From CAMTWZ01 sp964412365 (lineage in GTDB: Bacteria; Bacteroidota; Rhodothermia; Balneolales; HLUCCA01), in NCBI GenBank assembly GCA_964412365.1, contig CAYPOI010000001.1:19005-83004 (forward strand): a DNA stretch of 64,000 nt, read 5' to 3'. Position 1 is the stretch's first letter. The number at the start of each line of letters is the position of its first letter. Positions 17,377 through 26,800 of this stretch are shown here, piece after piece. The notes under the pieces were generated by a model. The model saw only the letters and a program-made list of their open reading frames with translations, did no database searches and had not been told where the DNA came from. Position numbers and translations under genes: made by a program.

Positions 17377-18879
17377 TCAGGAAAACATGAACTTGAGACG
17401 GAACCAGTCGCGAAGGAAAGCAAGGTCTTTGGCGCTGATGATGCCGGTGAGTCGGCCCGCCAACATGAACAAGGCAAGATACAGCAACAAGGAGACGAGC
17501 AAGGCAACGACTCCGGTCAGCGCGAAGACATAGGTTTTGATCACCCATATGAACGCCGCAACGGCCGACGCGACACCCAGGATTTTGAGATAGGATGGAA
17601 ATGGAAGCACTTCGTACCAAGGCAGTTGCATGTGTGTGCCGATGCGCCGCAAATACAAGATCCAGTTGATTCCATGAGCGAAGACCGACGACAGCGCCGT
17701 TCCGACAATGCCGAATTGAATCGTCATCAGGATTCCCAGACCAATTTTGAGCACCATCAGATTCAAGCTCATTCTCAAAATGCCTTTCGTATCGCCGAAC
17801 GCTTGGAGGATGCTGCCATAATTGGTCACTCGGATCAGCACGGTGATGGTATAGATCTGAAACGGAAGCGCCGCGGCGCGGAAGTTTTCCCCGAACAGCA
17901 AGGTCACGTACTCTGTGCCCACGGCGATGAAGAACATGGTTAGAGGCAACACGATCAGACTCACTTTTTCGATGCCTTTGTACCAAAGCTCTTTTAGCTC
18001 CTCTTTCATGTCGTCCTTATGAAACTGGACGAAACGGCTGATGAGAACCGATCCGACCGCAAACGGGATGACCCTCACAATCGGGACTTCCTGCGCACCG
18101 ACGGTATAAATCGCGAAGGTTTCCGCGGCAAGGAAGTAGGAAACGATGAATTTGTCGGCATAACGGTTGATGCGGCCGACCAATGCCGAAATCCCGATCG
18201 GGACAGAAAACGCGATCTGTTCTCTCAGCAGCGCGCGCTCCGGGCGTTTCTCATAGGGAGGCAAAACCCGCCACACCCAGTAAAACGAAATGAAAAACCG
18301 CAAGACGGACACAACCAACAAGGCGTAGATGGCCACATCAATCGAATACCCCATGAATGTGGGGACGACCAAAGCGCCAAACATCGCCATGCCATTGAAC
18401 AATTGGTACCAACTGGCGTCTTTTTGTCGGTCGGCGGCGAGCATGATGTTGCTGATGGGCCATGTCGGGATTTCCAACAAGGCGACCAACGCCATCACCG
18501 GAAGCAGCGACTGTGTGAGCGCGATGCTTTCAGAACTCCAGTTCGATAGGAAATCCGGGACAAAAAAGGCAAAGAGAGTCATGATCAACCAAGCCAGAGT
18601 GCCAGTCGCACCCATGATGGCGCAGGTCATGTAGGCGAATCCGGTGCGGGTGTCTTTGGCTACGCGTTCGAAAAAGTAGAAGACACTGTCTGGAAACCCG
18701 AGAGTGGCCACATATTTGGCGGTTTCATAGACCAGCAAAAGAAAACTGATGACCGCGAAATCGGTCTCCACCAGCAGTCGCGTCAGAGCGATGATCGTGC
18801 CCAGCTCCACGAACGTCGTGAAGATGCGGGAGAAGACAACGACGCCTGTTTTTTCCGCTAAGGTATCGGGCTTGCTCAT
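17377..18879 (-). CDS. Wzx-type polysaccharide flippase
   Basis: This 500-residue integral membrane protein of the MOP superfamily has about 12-14 hydrophobic helices. The N-terminal pattern KTGVVVFSRIFTTFVELG plus LGFPDSVFYFF matches polysaccharide-transport flippases. It would move a lipid-linked oligosaccharide across the inner membrane. It is the export gene of glycan locus 1, overlaps the upstream glycosyltransferase by 4 nt (ATGA) and lies 4 nt before the nitroreductase gene. Confidence 0.9.
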   Translation of the reverse strand: MSKPDTLAEKTGVVVFSRIFTTFVELGTIIALTRLLVETDFAVISFLLLVYETAKYVATLGFPDSVFYFFERVAKDTRTGFAYMTCAIMGATGTLAWLIMTLFAFFVPDFLSNWSSESIALTQSLLPVMALVALLEIPTWPISNIMLAADRQKDASWYQLFNGMAMFGALVVPTFMGYSIDVAIYALLVVSVLRFFISFYWVWRVLPPYEKRPERALLREQIAFSVPIGISALVGRINRYADKFIVSYFLAAETFAIYTVGAQEVPIVRVIPFAVGSVLISRFVQFHKDDMKEELKELWYKGIEKVSLIVLPLTMFFIAVGTEYVTLLFGENFRAAALPFQIYTITVLIRVTNYGSILQAFGDTKGILRMSLNLMVLKIGLGILMTIQFGIVGTALSSVFAHGINWILYLRRIGTHMQLPWYEVLPFPSYLKILGVASAVAAFIWVIKTYVFALTGVVALLVSLLLYLALFMLAGRLTGIISAKDLAFLRDWFRLKFMFS

Positions 18880-20048
18880 GGCAGGAGGCGTCTCATCAGC
18901 GTGGCAAGTTGATGCGTGGCTTCACGGGCGGAGAACGATTTGATCGCCTGGGTATCGGGCTTAATGGGCCAGGAATGTGGATCGTCGAGGTATCGGTTGA
19001 GCCACGTCACCGCATCTCCGCTGACGCCGGTGCCGGTGGACTCGAGAATCTTTGCGACTTCGGGGTTCGGCGCCAGCGACAGGATGGGCCTACCTATGGG
19101 CAGGTAATCCCATAATTTGGCTGGAATGATGTCATCGCGGCGTGGGTCGGTAGACAGTAGAAGGATGTCGGCGTTGCGGAGGCGTTGCCCTGCCAGGTCA
19201 TAAGCGACAGCAGGCTCCGTAACGAAGCTCGAGGCCACACCCAGCGATTCAGCCAGACGACGATCCGTTTCCGGCATCGCTCCGAACGACACCACCCTCA
19301 CCCGCGCCGGGTCCTTACACGCTGCGACCATCCGAATCACAGGCTCAGCTGGCGACAAATCCCGAAATCGACCAAAAAAAACCATCTCCACAACCGATCC
19401 GGCGGATTTCTCCGTCGCTTCGGCAATCTCTTCCTGGTCGTAGGCATTGTAGATCGTGCTCGCGCGTATCCCATAGATCTGCTGGTACCGACGCATGGTT
19501 TCTTCCGCTGTGAAGGTATTGTGGGTGGCCTGCCACATCCACTTACGCTCTTGGGCGGCATCCACTTTCCGTATCCAACTCGGCCTCCCGACCGGACGCA
19601 CCGCGCATTGGCTCCAGGGGTCGCGCCAATCGGCGATCCAGGGTATGCCCATCTTCCGCGACACATACGACGCGATGAGATGTCCCGACCACGGATCGCC
19701 CGTGCTCCAAACCAATTTGATGCCCTTCTCTTTCGCGAATTTCAGGACCTTGCGGCGGTGCCACCACATCAACGGGTACCAACTGTCGATCGGAATCATA
19801 CGATCGAGACGGTCCAACGATTCGTTGGATTTTCCAGCACCAAGCGCCGAACTCGAACTGGTTTTGGTGCGGTCGAACGGCGTGGTCAATCGATACACGG
19901 ATTGACCAGGCAATCCTTCATCCAAGCTGACGATATGCGGCTCGAAACCGAACTCCGGCAGATAATTGACAAACTTGGCGGCACGTAAGGCTCCCACACG
20001 CTTGCGTGGCGGGAAATAAGGAGAGATGATCAGAACGGGCTCAGCCAC
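18876..20048 (-). CDS. Glycosyltransferase, GT-B fold (group 4-like)
   Basis: The 390-residue protein starts with the Rossmann strand VLIISPYFPPRKRVGALRAAK, typical of GT-B enzymes acting on surface polysaccharides. Acceptor-side motifs such as WIADWRDPWS and the C-terminal PAKLWDYLPIGRPILSLAP (donor-binding region) are present. The sugar and acceptor cannot be predicted. It overlaps the upstream GT8-like gene by 8 nt and the flippase by 4 nt. The same architecture recurs in glycan locus 2 at 36214-37389, suggesting paralogy. Confidence 0.88.
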   Translation of the reverse strand: MAEPVLIISPYFPPRKRVGALRAAKFVNYLPEFGFEPHIVSLDEGLPGQSVYRLTTPFDRTKTSSSSALGAGKSNESLDRLDRMIPIDSWYPLMWWHRRKVLKFAKEKGIKLVWSTGDPWSGHLIASYVSRKMGIPWIADWRDPWSQCAVRPVGRPSWIRKVDAAQERKWMWQATHNTFTAEETMRRYQQIYGIRASTIYNAYDQEEIAEATEKSAGSVVEMVFFGRFRDLSPAEPVIRMVAACKDPARVRVVSFGAMPETDRRLAESLGVASSFVTEPAVAYDLAGQRLRNADILLLSTDPRRDDIIPAKLWDYLPIGRPILSLAPNPEVAKILESTGTGVSGDAVTWLNRYLDDPHSWPIKPDTQAIKSFSAREATHQLATLMRRLLP

Positions 20049-21024
20049 GTCGGGTCACCTGGTCCCAAATCCGATTAGAAAAGTCATAGAACGGCTGCTT
20101 TTGGTGCAACCATCCGAAATGGATCACATAGGGCGTGATGCACATCCGATCTCCTTTTCCAGCGAACATCGACAAAAAGCGGATAAGGAAATTACGAAGT
20201 CCGATATGCTTCAGTCCGCGCAAGGAATACACGAAGGGATCGGTGTAATACAGGCATTCGACCTGATTGAAATCCAAATCATAGGTAGTGAGGTCTTCGA
20301 TGAAATCAAGCTGCGGACTCTCCGAACCGAACAACCAAGGAAACACCGGTACCGATAGTTTCGACATGGCCATCGCCAGACTCCATTCGCACGACTCCTC
20401 ACTCCTGCCCGATTCTTTCATCCGGCTTTGGAAGTGGGTCTCATCTTTCCGGTCGAGGATCTGCCCTGCCGTTTCGCAGACAGTTTTGGCCAGTGTCACA
20501 TCCTGCATGTAAATCATGCCGGATTGCACCCGGCTGAGGTAGGTGAGTCCGAACCGCTTGAGGGTGCGTTTACGCCGCATCAAGAGGATGTCTTTCAATA
20601 CCCCTAACCCTTTGGGAGCACCAAAAAACATGTCGGCGATGAGGGTCCCCGTGATGGTGAATGGGAAATTCGACAGGGATGTCCAAAGCGGATCCGGGTT
20701 TTTCGCCCAGATCATGTCACAATCCAAGAACAAGGTCCGCTCGAACAACGGATAGTGATGAACGTTGTGCTTGAATCCGACAATGCCACGGTGCTCCGGA
20801 CGAATGGGATGCACCACATCGAACACCTTGATGTTATGTGTTTTCAGGGCTTCGGCATGATGCGATTCACAGATCAGAGCGATGGGTCGCTTGGTGTCAT
20901 AACGGCGCAACGTCATGGCCGATGCGACGGCGTATTTCAAATACTTGACATCGCCATAGACGGGATATGCATATCCCTCGACGCCGTGCTGTGCTGCAGA
21001 TTTAGTTGCGACCATTGTAATCAT
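20041..21024 (-). CDS. Glycosyltransferase, GT-A fold (GT8-like)
   Basis: This 327-residue protein has the GT-A nucleotide-binding pattern: a mobile N-terminal YPVYGDVKYLKYAVASAMTLRR, then a DCD motif in TLFLDCDMIWAKNP (~residue 100) for the metal-nucleotide sugar. It is related to glycogenin/GT8-like nucleotide-diphospho-sugar transferases. The donor is unknown. Two near ATG codons (21024 and three codons later) are possible starts. It is first in the glycan locus 1 operon, 33 nt downstream of mlaC, and a small hairpin lies in that gap. Confidence 0.75.
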   Translation of the reverse strand: MITMVATKSAAQHGVEGYAYPVYGDVKYLKYAVASAMTLRRYDTKRPIALICESHHAEALKTHNIKVFDVVHPIRPEHRGIVGFKHNVHHYPLFERTLFLDCDMIWAKNPDPLWTSLSNFPFTITGTLIADMFFGAPKGLGVLKDILLMRRKRTLKRFGLTYLSRVQSGMIYMQDVTLAKTVCETAGQILDRKDETHFQSRMKESGRSEESCEWSLAMAMSKLSVPVFPWLFGSESPQLDFIEDLTTYDLDFNQVECLYYTDPFVYSLRGLKHIGLRNFLIRFLSMFAGKGDRMCITPYVIHFGWLHQKQPFYDFSNRIWDQVTRRG

Positions 21025-21036
21025 AAAAATTACAAA

Positions 21037-21057
21037 GGTTTCTGCCCATTTGAAACC
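21037..21057 (-). terminator. Weak hairpin after mlaC
   Basis: Immediately after the mlaC stop, GGTTTC and GAAACC can pair as a 6-bp stem with a 9-base loop, followed on the minus strand by the T-rich TTTGTAATTTTT. This could partly terminate tolC-mlaC transcription before the glycan operon, or be an attenuating structure. The stem is short and AT-containing, so confidence is low. Confidence 0.35.
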
Positions 21058-21651
21058 TCAGGCGCCCGCCCGGCGACGCAGGTTTTCAAGCAATCCGTCG
21101 AAGCCTCTGCGACGGATCACCGTCTGAAACGAACGACGGTACGATTCGGCAGTCGAAACATTGTCCACAGCCATATCCGTGATCACCCATCCCGTCGAAC
21201 GCTTCTCCATCGCATACCAGACCGGTGTGCGCACATTGCTCAAAATCGCTGTGGTTTCCACTTTCGCTTGGGTTCCGTTGACGGTGATTTTGTCGTAAAT
21301 CACCTGAGCGCGATAGATATCAAGCTTACTGAGCGATTGGTCCCGGATGACCGAGGAAAAGAGGGTCACGAATTCGGTCCGTTGAGGCACCGTGGCCGCC
21401 GTAAAACTCTCTTGAAGCGCGATTTTCGCCATCGCCTCATAATCCATGATCCCATTGATGATCTCCTTGAGCTGATCGCGCTGGGCATCGGTGTAGGAGC
21501 TTCCTGCCGGACCTAACAAGGTTTTGATCTGCCGGTCGCGGCGTTCCATGAGTTGTTTGATCGCGGCTTCTTCAGCGGGTTGGGCGGTCACGATGGGAAT
21601 CGCAAGGGCCATGATCAACAAAATGAGAATAGTTTTCATGAGTCTGTTCAT
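21058..21651 (-). CDS. MlaC/Ttg2D-family periplasmic lipid-binding protein
   Basis: The 197-residue precursor has a signal peptide (MKTILILLIMALAIPIVTAQ region) and the MlaC fold: DYEAMAKIAL near the middle, an FVTLFSSVI stretch and VWYAMEKRSTGWVITDMAVDNVS near the end, matching tail motifs of phospholipid shuttles. MlaC moves phospholipids between membranes with an MlaFEDB-type ABC transporter, which is not in the window. The chosen start at 21651 overlaps the tolC stop as ATGA; a second ATG at 21639 is also possible. Coupling to tolC suggests envelope export or lipid handling. Confidence 0.87.
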   Translation of the reverse strand: MNRLMKTILILLIMALAIPIVTAQPAEEAAIKQLMERRDRQIKTLLGPAGSSYTDAQRDQLKEIINGIMDYEAMAKIALQESFTAATVPQRTEFVTLFSSVIRDQSLSKLDIYRAQVIYDKITVNGTQAKVETTAILSNVRTPVWYAMEKRSTGWVITDMAVDNVSTAESYRRSFQTVIRRRGFDGLLENLRRRAGA

Positions 21652-23054
21652 TTGGAGTATATCGTCGTGATGGGGAGGCCTGTCTTTGTTGTCAAACGTC
21701 CGAGTTGAAGATTCCATTCATAGATGCGCTGCTTTTGCAGGGCTTGGAGTTCGAGATTTTTCTGAACCGCATCCACCAAGTCTTTGATTTCACCGATGTC
21801 GTAATCGTAATTGATCTGCTCTAAGCGCAACCATTCGTTGCTGATCTGAAGCATCTCGTTGGTCTGTTGAAGCCTGGATAATGAAATAGATGCGTTCTTG
21901 TAGGTATCGAGCAGATCAAGTTGGATGCCGGTCGTGGCCGCATCATGAGCGTCACGGGCACGGTCTACTTGGATCTTGGAACGGTCGATTTGCGTCGATA
22001 TCAAATTGAAATTCAGATTCTGCCGAAATCCGATGCCATAGCGGATCGACTCGTAATTCGCACTGTTGATGATGAACGGATTGGCCTGACGTGGACGATT
22101 CGGGGTTTTCGCATACGCCGCTGTGAACGCCATGAACAGCGACGGGTAACGTTGGGCTTTCGCCGCATCCAACCCATGTCGTGCGGCTTGTTCCGCCGCA
22201 CTCGCTTTCTTCAGCTCCAAGCGCGATTGCAATGCGATGGATTCATACACCGGGTACGCCGACATCGTGGTATCGATTGGATCCAAAAAGGCTTCTTGCG
22301 GAAGTGCGACGTGCATCGAAGCCGGATCGATACCCAATGCGACGTTCCAGGCCGCTTCAACAAAAATGAGATTTTCTTCCACTTCGCGTGCGCGTCCCTC
22401 GAATTCCTGTTTGAAGAGCTCGAATTTGAACAGGTCCGCATCCCGAAGGTCAGAATCCGGATCGTCGAGCAATTCTTTGAGTTTGTCTTGGGCTTTGTCG
22501 AAATCGCCGCGGGCCGATTCTACCAGACGATGAAGTTCCAAGCTGAGCAATCGGGACTGATACAGCTCGAACAACTGGCTTTCCAATTTGGCTTGGTCCA
22601 TCTCCTGATCGAATCGAGCGATGTTCGCACCTTGCTTGGCGGCGGCGATCGCATTGTTGATGGCACCCCAGGTATAAATCGGTTGCAGGGCGGTCACTTC
22701 GACCCGAGTGAAGAATCCCCAGTTGGTCCAGTCGTTGCGAAGCGAAGGATCCAGATAGGCTTGGTCTTCCGGGTAATTGAATGCATCGCTCGTGCTCATC
22801 ACTCCAGGAACCAACCCATGGGCCGTCTGCAAGTCGAAACGGGGCACGTAACGGCTTAAACGGGCTTCGCGATAGCGGTTCTCTGCCAGGTCTACGCCGG
22901 ATTGCGACAAGCTCATCAAGGCGGATTGGCGGATGGCGGTGTCGATAAATTCGGATGCGGAATACCGCAAGGTGTCTTGTGCGAGCGCCGGAGCGACCGA
23001 AAAAGCCATCAAACCGAAGATTGTGAAGAGATTACGTTTGGTCATGGTCTGCAA
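21648..23054 (-). CDS. TolC-family outer membrane efflux protein
   Basis: This 468-residue protein has a signal peptide (cleavage near PALAQ) and the long alpha-helical coiled segments of outer-membrane factors, with the two internal repeats typical of TolC. The region TALQPIYTWGAINNAIAAAK matches the beta-strand/hairpin of the first repeat. It would form a trimeric channel for a type I secretion or tripartite efflux system; no periplasmic adaptor or inner-membrane pump is adjacent. It is co-transcribed with mlaC through an ATGA overlap and lies downstream of the tRNA-Ser terminator. Confidence 0.9.
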   Translation of the reverse strand: MQTMTKRNLFTIFGLMAFSVAPALAQDTLRYSASEFIDTAIRQSALMSLSQSGVDLAENRYREARLSRYVPRFDLQTAHGLVPGVMSTSDAFNYPEDQAYLDPSLRNDWTNWGFFTRVEVTALQPIYTWGAINNAIAAAKQGANIARFDQEMDQAKLESQLFELYQSRLLSLELHRLVESARGDFDKAQDKLKELLDDPDSDLRDADLFKFELFKQEFEGRAREVEENLIFVEAAWNVALGIDPASMHVALPQEAFLDPIDTTMSAYPVYESIALQSRLELKKASAAEQAARHGLDAAKAQRYPSLFMAFTAAYAKTPNRPRQANPFIINSANYESIRYGIGFRQNLNFNLISTQIDRSKIQVDRARDAHDAATTGIQLDLLDTYKNASISLSRLQQTNEMLQISNEWLRLEQINYDYDIGEIKDLVDAVQKNLELQALQKQRIYEWNLQLGRLTTKTGLPITTIYSK

Positions 23055-23121
23055 AGTAAGACGATAACGCCATCTTAGGGTTGAACAGGTGCGGTCGCAT
23101 CATGATGCGAGTTAAAAGCAA

Positions 23122-23153
23122 GAAGCCCGGTCCGAGGAATCGGAACGGGCTTC
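23122..23153 (-). terminator. Rho-independent terminator after tRNA-Ser / ATP synthase operon
   Basis: GAAGCCCG (23122-23129) pairs with CGGGCTTC (23146-23153), continued by TCCGA/TCGGA around a GGAA loop. On the minus strand the stem is followed by TTGCTTTT. It begins 4 nt past the tRNA 3' end, so it would end both the tRNA transcript and the long guaB-to-atpG transcript. Confidence 0.85.
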
Positions 23154-23157
23154 AGAG

Positions 23158-23242
23158 CGGAGAGAGAGGGATTCGAACCCCCGGTCCATTGCTGGACAAC
23201 GGTTTTCAAGACCGCCGCATTAAACCGCTCTGCCATCTCTCC
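23158..23242 (-). tRNA. tRNA-Ser (anticodon TGA)
   Basis: An 85-nt class II tRNA on the minus strand. The acceptor stem pairs GGAGAGA with TCTCTCC and has discriminator G, expected for serine. The anticodon loop reads CTTGAAA (anticodon TGA, decoding UCA and related codons), a long variable arm follows, and the T loop is TTCGAAT. CCA is not encoded. It starts 10 nt after the atpG stop, leaving little room for its own promoter, so it is probably processed from the ATP synthase transcript. Confidence 0.97.
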
Positions 23243-23252
23243 AAACGATGCT

Positions 23253-24119
23253 TTACCCATTTTTCAAGGCTTCCGCACCGGACACGATTTCCGACAATTC
23301 CGTCGTGATCGCGGCCTGACGGGCCTGGTTGTACTTGAGCTGAAGTTCACGGATGATCGCGGATGCGTTTTCAGTCGCATTGTCCATCGCAGCCATCCTG
23401 GCCCCTTGTTCCGACGCATTCGATTCGAGAACCGCGCGCCATAACTGGGTGTTCAAGTGCAAAGGTAACAAAGATTTGAGAATCTCCTCGGAAGACGGCT
23501 CATAGATGTAATCTGTTTTATCTACCGTCTCGGCAGATTCCACAGAACGGACCGGAAGGAAGGATTCCACCATCCGGTTCTGAGCGATCACCGATTTGAA
23601 CTCGTTGTATATGATGTACACTTCGTCGTAGGTGCCAGCCAGAAACAGATCGGTCGCTTCGCGGGTGATGCGGGCCGTGGCATCGTAACTCACCTTATCG
23701 AAGAAGCCATTATGGTTCTGAATGATGGTGTAATTGCGACGACGGAAGTAATCATGGGCTTTGCGTCCGACCGTGATCAGATGCAAATTGCGCTCTGGAA
23801 ACCGTACGCGACGCTCTTCCTCTGCGAAACGGAACAAGTTCGAGTTGAACCCGCCGCACAAGCCACGATCCGATCCGATCACGATCCAGAGGACGTTTTT
23901 CGGATCTTCAGCAGGAGTCAGCAGTTTGGAGACCGATGCTTGGGTGGACGACAGGCGCACCATCACCTCGCGAACCTTACCGGCATACGGACGAAGCGAC
24001 ACAACACGTTCCTGCGCTTTTTTCAAGCGCGCGGCCGCCACCATTTTCATGGCTTTGGTGATCTGTTGGGTACTTTTTACCGTCGAGATCCGGTTGCGGA
24101 TTTCACGAAGATTGGCCAT
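23253..24119 (-). CDS. atpG: ATP synthase F1 gamma subunit
   Basis: This 288-residue rotor subunit forms the central stalk in F1. Conserved N-terminal IRNRISTVKSTQQITKAMKMVAAARL and C-terminal AAMDNATENASAIIRELQLKYNQARQA-type signatures are present, and the DRGLCGGFN block lies near residue 84. The length is normal. It follows atpA with a 1-nt TGATG overlap and is the last protein gene before tRNA-Ser. Confidence 0.98.
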   Translation of the reverse strand: MANLREIRNRISTVKSTQQITKAMKMVAAARLKKAQERVVSLRPYAGKVREVMVRLSSTQASVSKLLTPAEDPKNVLWIVIGSDRGLCGGFNSNLFRFAEEERRVRFPERNLHLITVGRKAHDYFRRRNYTIIQNHNGFFDKVSYDATARITREATDLFLAGTYDEVYIIYNEFKSVIAQNRMVESFLPVRSVESAETVDKTDYIYEPSSEEILKSLLPLHLNTQLWRAVLESNASEQGARMAAMDNATENASAIIRELQLKYNQARQAAITTELSEIVSGAEALKNG

Positions 24120-25708
24120 CAGGCGTTCAGAGTTTGAATGATGCTTTTGGCTACGGCGAGGATCTGATCTGCAAAGGTGTCAGACAGCACACCTTTCGCA
24201 AGAAGATCGGCCATTTCAGCGGAATGCTTCACAGAAAGAGCTTCTAAGAAGTCTTTCTCAAAACGACCCATGTTGGCGACGGAGACTTCATCCAGCACGC
24301 CTTTGTTGTTCAAGAACAACAGGGCGATCTCTTTGTCGACCGACAATGGCTGTGCCACGCCTTGTTTGAGCAATTCCACGGTGCGGGCACCACGGGCAAG
24401 CTGACGTTGGGTGGACGCATCCAAATCGGAGCCGAACTTGGCGAAAGCTTCCAAATCGCGATACTGAGCCAGATCCAATTTCATGGAGCCGGAGAATTTC
24501 TTCATCGATTTCACCTGGGCGTTACCACCTACACGGGAAACCGAGATACCTACATCGATAGCCGGACGAACACCGTTGTTGAACAGCTCCGATTTGAGGA
24601 AGATCTGTCCGTCGGTGATCGAAATCACGTTCGTCGGGATGTACGCGGAAACGTCGCCGGCTTGGGTTTCGATGATCGGAAGTGCGGTCAAAGACCCACC
24701 ACCTTTGATCAGCGGACGAAGCACATCCGGCACATCGTTCATGTTCTTGGCAACCGAATCGTTTCGGTTGATTTTAGCGGCACGTTCGAGCAAGCGGCTG
24801 TGCAAGTAGAATACGTCGCCGGGGTACGCTTCACGACCTGGCGGACGACGGAGCAATAAAGACACTTCGCGATAGGCAACAGCCTGTTTCGAAAGGTCAT
24901 CAAAAATGATCAACGCATGGCGTCCGGTATCGCGGAAGTACTCGCCAATGGCGGCACCCGCATATGGAGCGATAAAGCGCAGAGGAGCTGTGGATGAAGC
25001 CGGAGCCGATACGATGACCGTGTATTCTTTGGCGCCGTATTTCTCCAGCATGTTGTTTACAGTAGCAACCGTGGAGCCTTTTTGTCCGATAGCGACATAG
25101 ATACAAAAAACGCCTGTCCCCTTTTGGTTGAGGATGGTGTCGATCGCGATGGTGGTTTTACCCGTTTGGCGGTCACCGATGATCAATTCACGTTGGCCAC
25201 GTCCGATCGGAATCAGAGCGTCGATCGCTTTGATACCGGTTTGAAGCGGTTCAGTAACTGGTTCGCGGTAGATCACACCCGGAGCTTTGCGTTCCAACGG
25301 AAGACGGTAGGTTTCACCTGTGATAGGTCCTTTGCCATCCAACGGATTGCCGAGTGGATCGATCACTCGTCCGAGAACGCCCTCGCCCACTGGAAGGGAT
25401 GCGATTTCGCGCGTACGACGAACGGAGAAACCTTCTTCGATTTCGCGGGTGGAGCCAAAAAGCACCACGCCCACGTTGTCTTCTTCAAGGTTCAGAACCA
25501 TTCCTTTCATGGAATCGCCCTGTTCGTCTTTGGCTTGTGGAAATTCAACCAATTCACCGGCTTGAACTTTGGACAAGCCGTGAACGCGAGCGATACCATC
25601 GCTCACTTCAAGAACCGTACCCACATCGTAGGTATCGGCGGCGTTGTCGAAACCGGATAGCTGCTTGCGCAGAATGGCCGAAACTTCGTCTGGTCTAACG
25701 TGACTCAT
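24119..25708 (-). CDS. atpA: ATP synthase F1 alpha subunit
   Basis: The 529-residue non-catalytic nucleotide-binding subunit has the Walker A GDRQTGKT (~residues 170-177), the VYVAIGQK-type region and the PAIDVGISVSRVGG signature near residue 375. It alternates with beta in the F1 hexamer. The beta subunit gene (atpD) is not in this cluster. It follows atpH by 30 nt and overlaps atpG by one base. Confidence 0.98.
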   Translation of the reverse strand: MSHVRPDEVSAILRKQLSGFDNAADTYDVGTVLEVSDGIARVHGLSKVQAGELVEFPQAKDEQGDSMKGMVLNLEEDNVGVVLFGSTREIEEGFSVRRTREIASLPVGEGVLGRVIDPLGNPLDGKGPITGETYRLPLERKAPGVIYREPVTEPLQTGIKAIDALIPIGRGQRELIIGDRQTGKTTIAIDTILNQKGTGVFCIYVAIGQKGSTVATVNNMLEKYGAKEYTVIVSAPASSTAPLRFIAPYAGAAIGEYFRDTGRHALIIFDDLSKQAVAYREVSLLLRRPPGREAYPGDVFYLHSRLLERAAKINRNDSVAKNMNDVPDVLRPLIKGGGSLTALPIIETQAGDVSAYIPTNVISITDGQIFLKSELFNNGVRPAIDVGISVSRVGGNAQVKSMKKFSGSMKLDLAQYRDLEAFAKFGSDLDASTQRQLARGARTVELLKQGVAQPLSVDKEIALLFLNNKGVLDEVSVANMGRFEKDFLEALSVKHSAEMADLLAKGVLSDTFADQILAVAKSIIQTLNA

Positions 25709-25738
25709 GGATTTGTGTATCGTGTCGAAAAATGATGT

Positions 25739-26281
25739 TTACGCGATCGGAGAATGCAACAGCATTTCCAGTTTTTCAAGTGAATGGCGAACCGATCCAT
25801 CGTACATGGTATCGCCCATTTGAACTGTGATGCCACCGATCAGCGAGGCATCCACTTTGGATTGGATCCGGATTTTCTTGCCGGTTTTCAATTCCATCGC
25901 CTTTTGAACCGCCTTGTTCTGATCCGAATCCAATGCGGTGGCTGAGGTCAGCATCACATCGGCAATACCATTGGCATCGTTATACAAGGATTCGAAATTC
26001 GTGGCGATCAATGGCAACAGATTCAAGCGCTGACGTTCTCCGAGAAGGTCGATCAAACGGATGACCAATTCGGACGACGATTTGAACACCTCTTTGAGGA
26101 TGGTGATCTTCACGTCGGGTTTCACGACAGGGCTTGTGAGTAGAGCGCGTAGTTCCGACGATGCTTCAATCGTGGATCGTACGCCTTGCATGTCAGACAA
26201 AATGCGATCCGCCTGCTTGCCCTCATCGGCCAACAACAGAACCGCTTTCGCATATCGTCTGGACGCAGTGAGTGAGGCCAT
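25739..26281 (-). CDS. atpH: ATP synthase F1 delta subunit
   Basis: This 180-residue subunit (OSCP homologue) joins F1 to the peripheral stalk. The N-terminal SRRYAKAVLLLA and C-terminal GGITVQMGDTMYDGSVRHSLEKL patterns are characteristic. It lies 3 nt downstream of atpF and 30 nt upstream of atpA. Confidence 0.96.
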   Translation of the reverse strand: MASLTASRRYAKAVLLLADEGKQADRILSDMQGVRSTIEASSELRALLTSPVVKPDVKITILKEVFKSSSELVIRLIDLLGERQRLNLLPLIATNFESLYNDANGIADVMLTSATALDSDQNKAVQKAMELKTGKKIRIQSKVDASLIGGITVQMGDTMYDGSVRHSLEKLEMLLHSPIA

Positions 26282-26284
26282 GGA

Positions 26285-26794
26285 TCAGTTGCTCGCCAGG
26301 TCTTTGATGAAGCCGTTCACCAGTTTGCGGTTTTTGGCGTCGTCAAGTTCGGCATCGATGATGATGCGAGCAGATTGGATGGCGAGATCGGCCACTTCAT
26401 TGCGAAGTTCTTCGATCGCCCTCTTCTTCTCTTGGTCGATCGCCGTTTTGGCGGCTTCCACCAAGTCGGCGGCTTCCACCTTCGCTTTCTCGATGCGCTC
26501 GGCACGGATCTGCTCCGCTTCTTCCATCGCTTGTTTGCGGATGGAATGGGCTACCGCTTCCGCCTGACGCAATGCCTCTTCGTTGGCCTTGCTCACCTGT
26601 TCCGCTTTCTTCATGGCGGTTTCAGCCGCATCCAGCGATTCGCGGATCGACTGCTCGCGCTGTTGAAGCGAACCAAGCAAGGGTTTCCAGACAAATTTGG
26701 CCAGAATCAGAAGAAACGAGAAGAAGATCACGGCTGTCCAAATGAACAGACCTGGATCCACATTCACCAGTGAATTGGCGATGACAGGACTCAT
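26285..26794 (-). CDS. atpF: ATP synthase F0 b subunit
   Basis: The 169-residue peripheral-stalk subunit has one N-terminal transmembrane helix (~residues 14-32, ending KFVWKPL) and a long charged, Ala/Glu/Lys/Arg-rich coiled coil that dimerises and reaches F1. The order and spacing (6 nt after atpE, 3 nt before atpH) are normal for the F0 block. Confidence 0.96.
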   Translation of the reverse strand: MSPVIANSLVNVDPGLFIWTAVIFFSFLLILAKFVWKPLLGSLQQREQSIRESLDAAETAMKKAEQVSKANEEALRQAEAVAHSIRKQAMEEAEQIRAERIEKAKVEAADLVEAAKTAIDQEKKRAIEELRNEVADLAIQSARIIIDAELDDAKNRKLVNGFIKDLASN

Positions 26795-26800
26795 GATACC

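Noticed and set aside
17373..17507. N-terminal extension of the nitroreductase
   Set aside because: The extra residues lie inside the flippase gene and are Cys/Ser-rich, unlike any family member.
21921..22859. 312-codon open frame on the plus strand opposite tolC
   Set aside because: It lies wholly antisense to tolC, with composition typical of a reverse frame and no recognisable domain.
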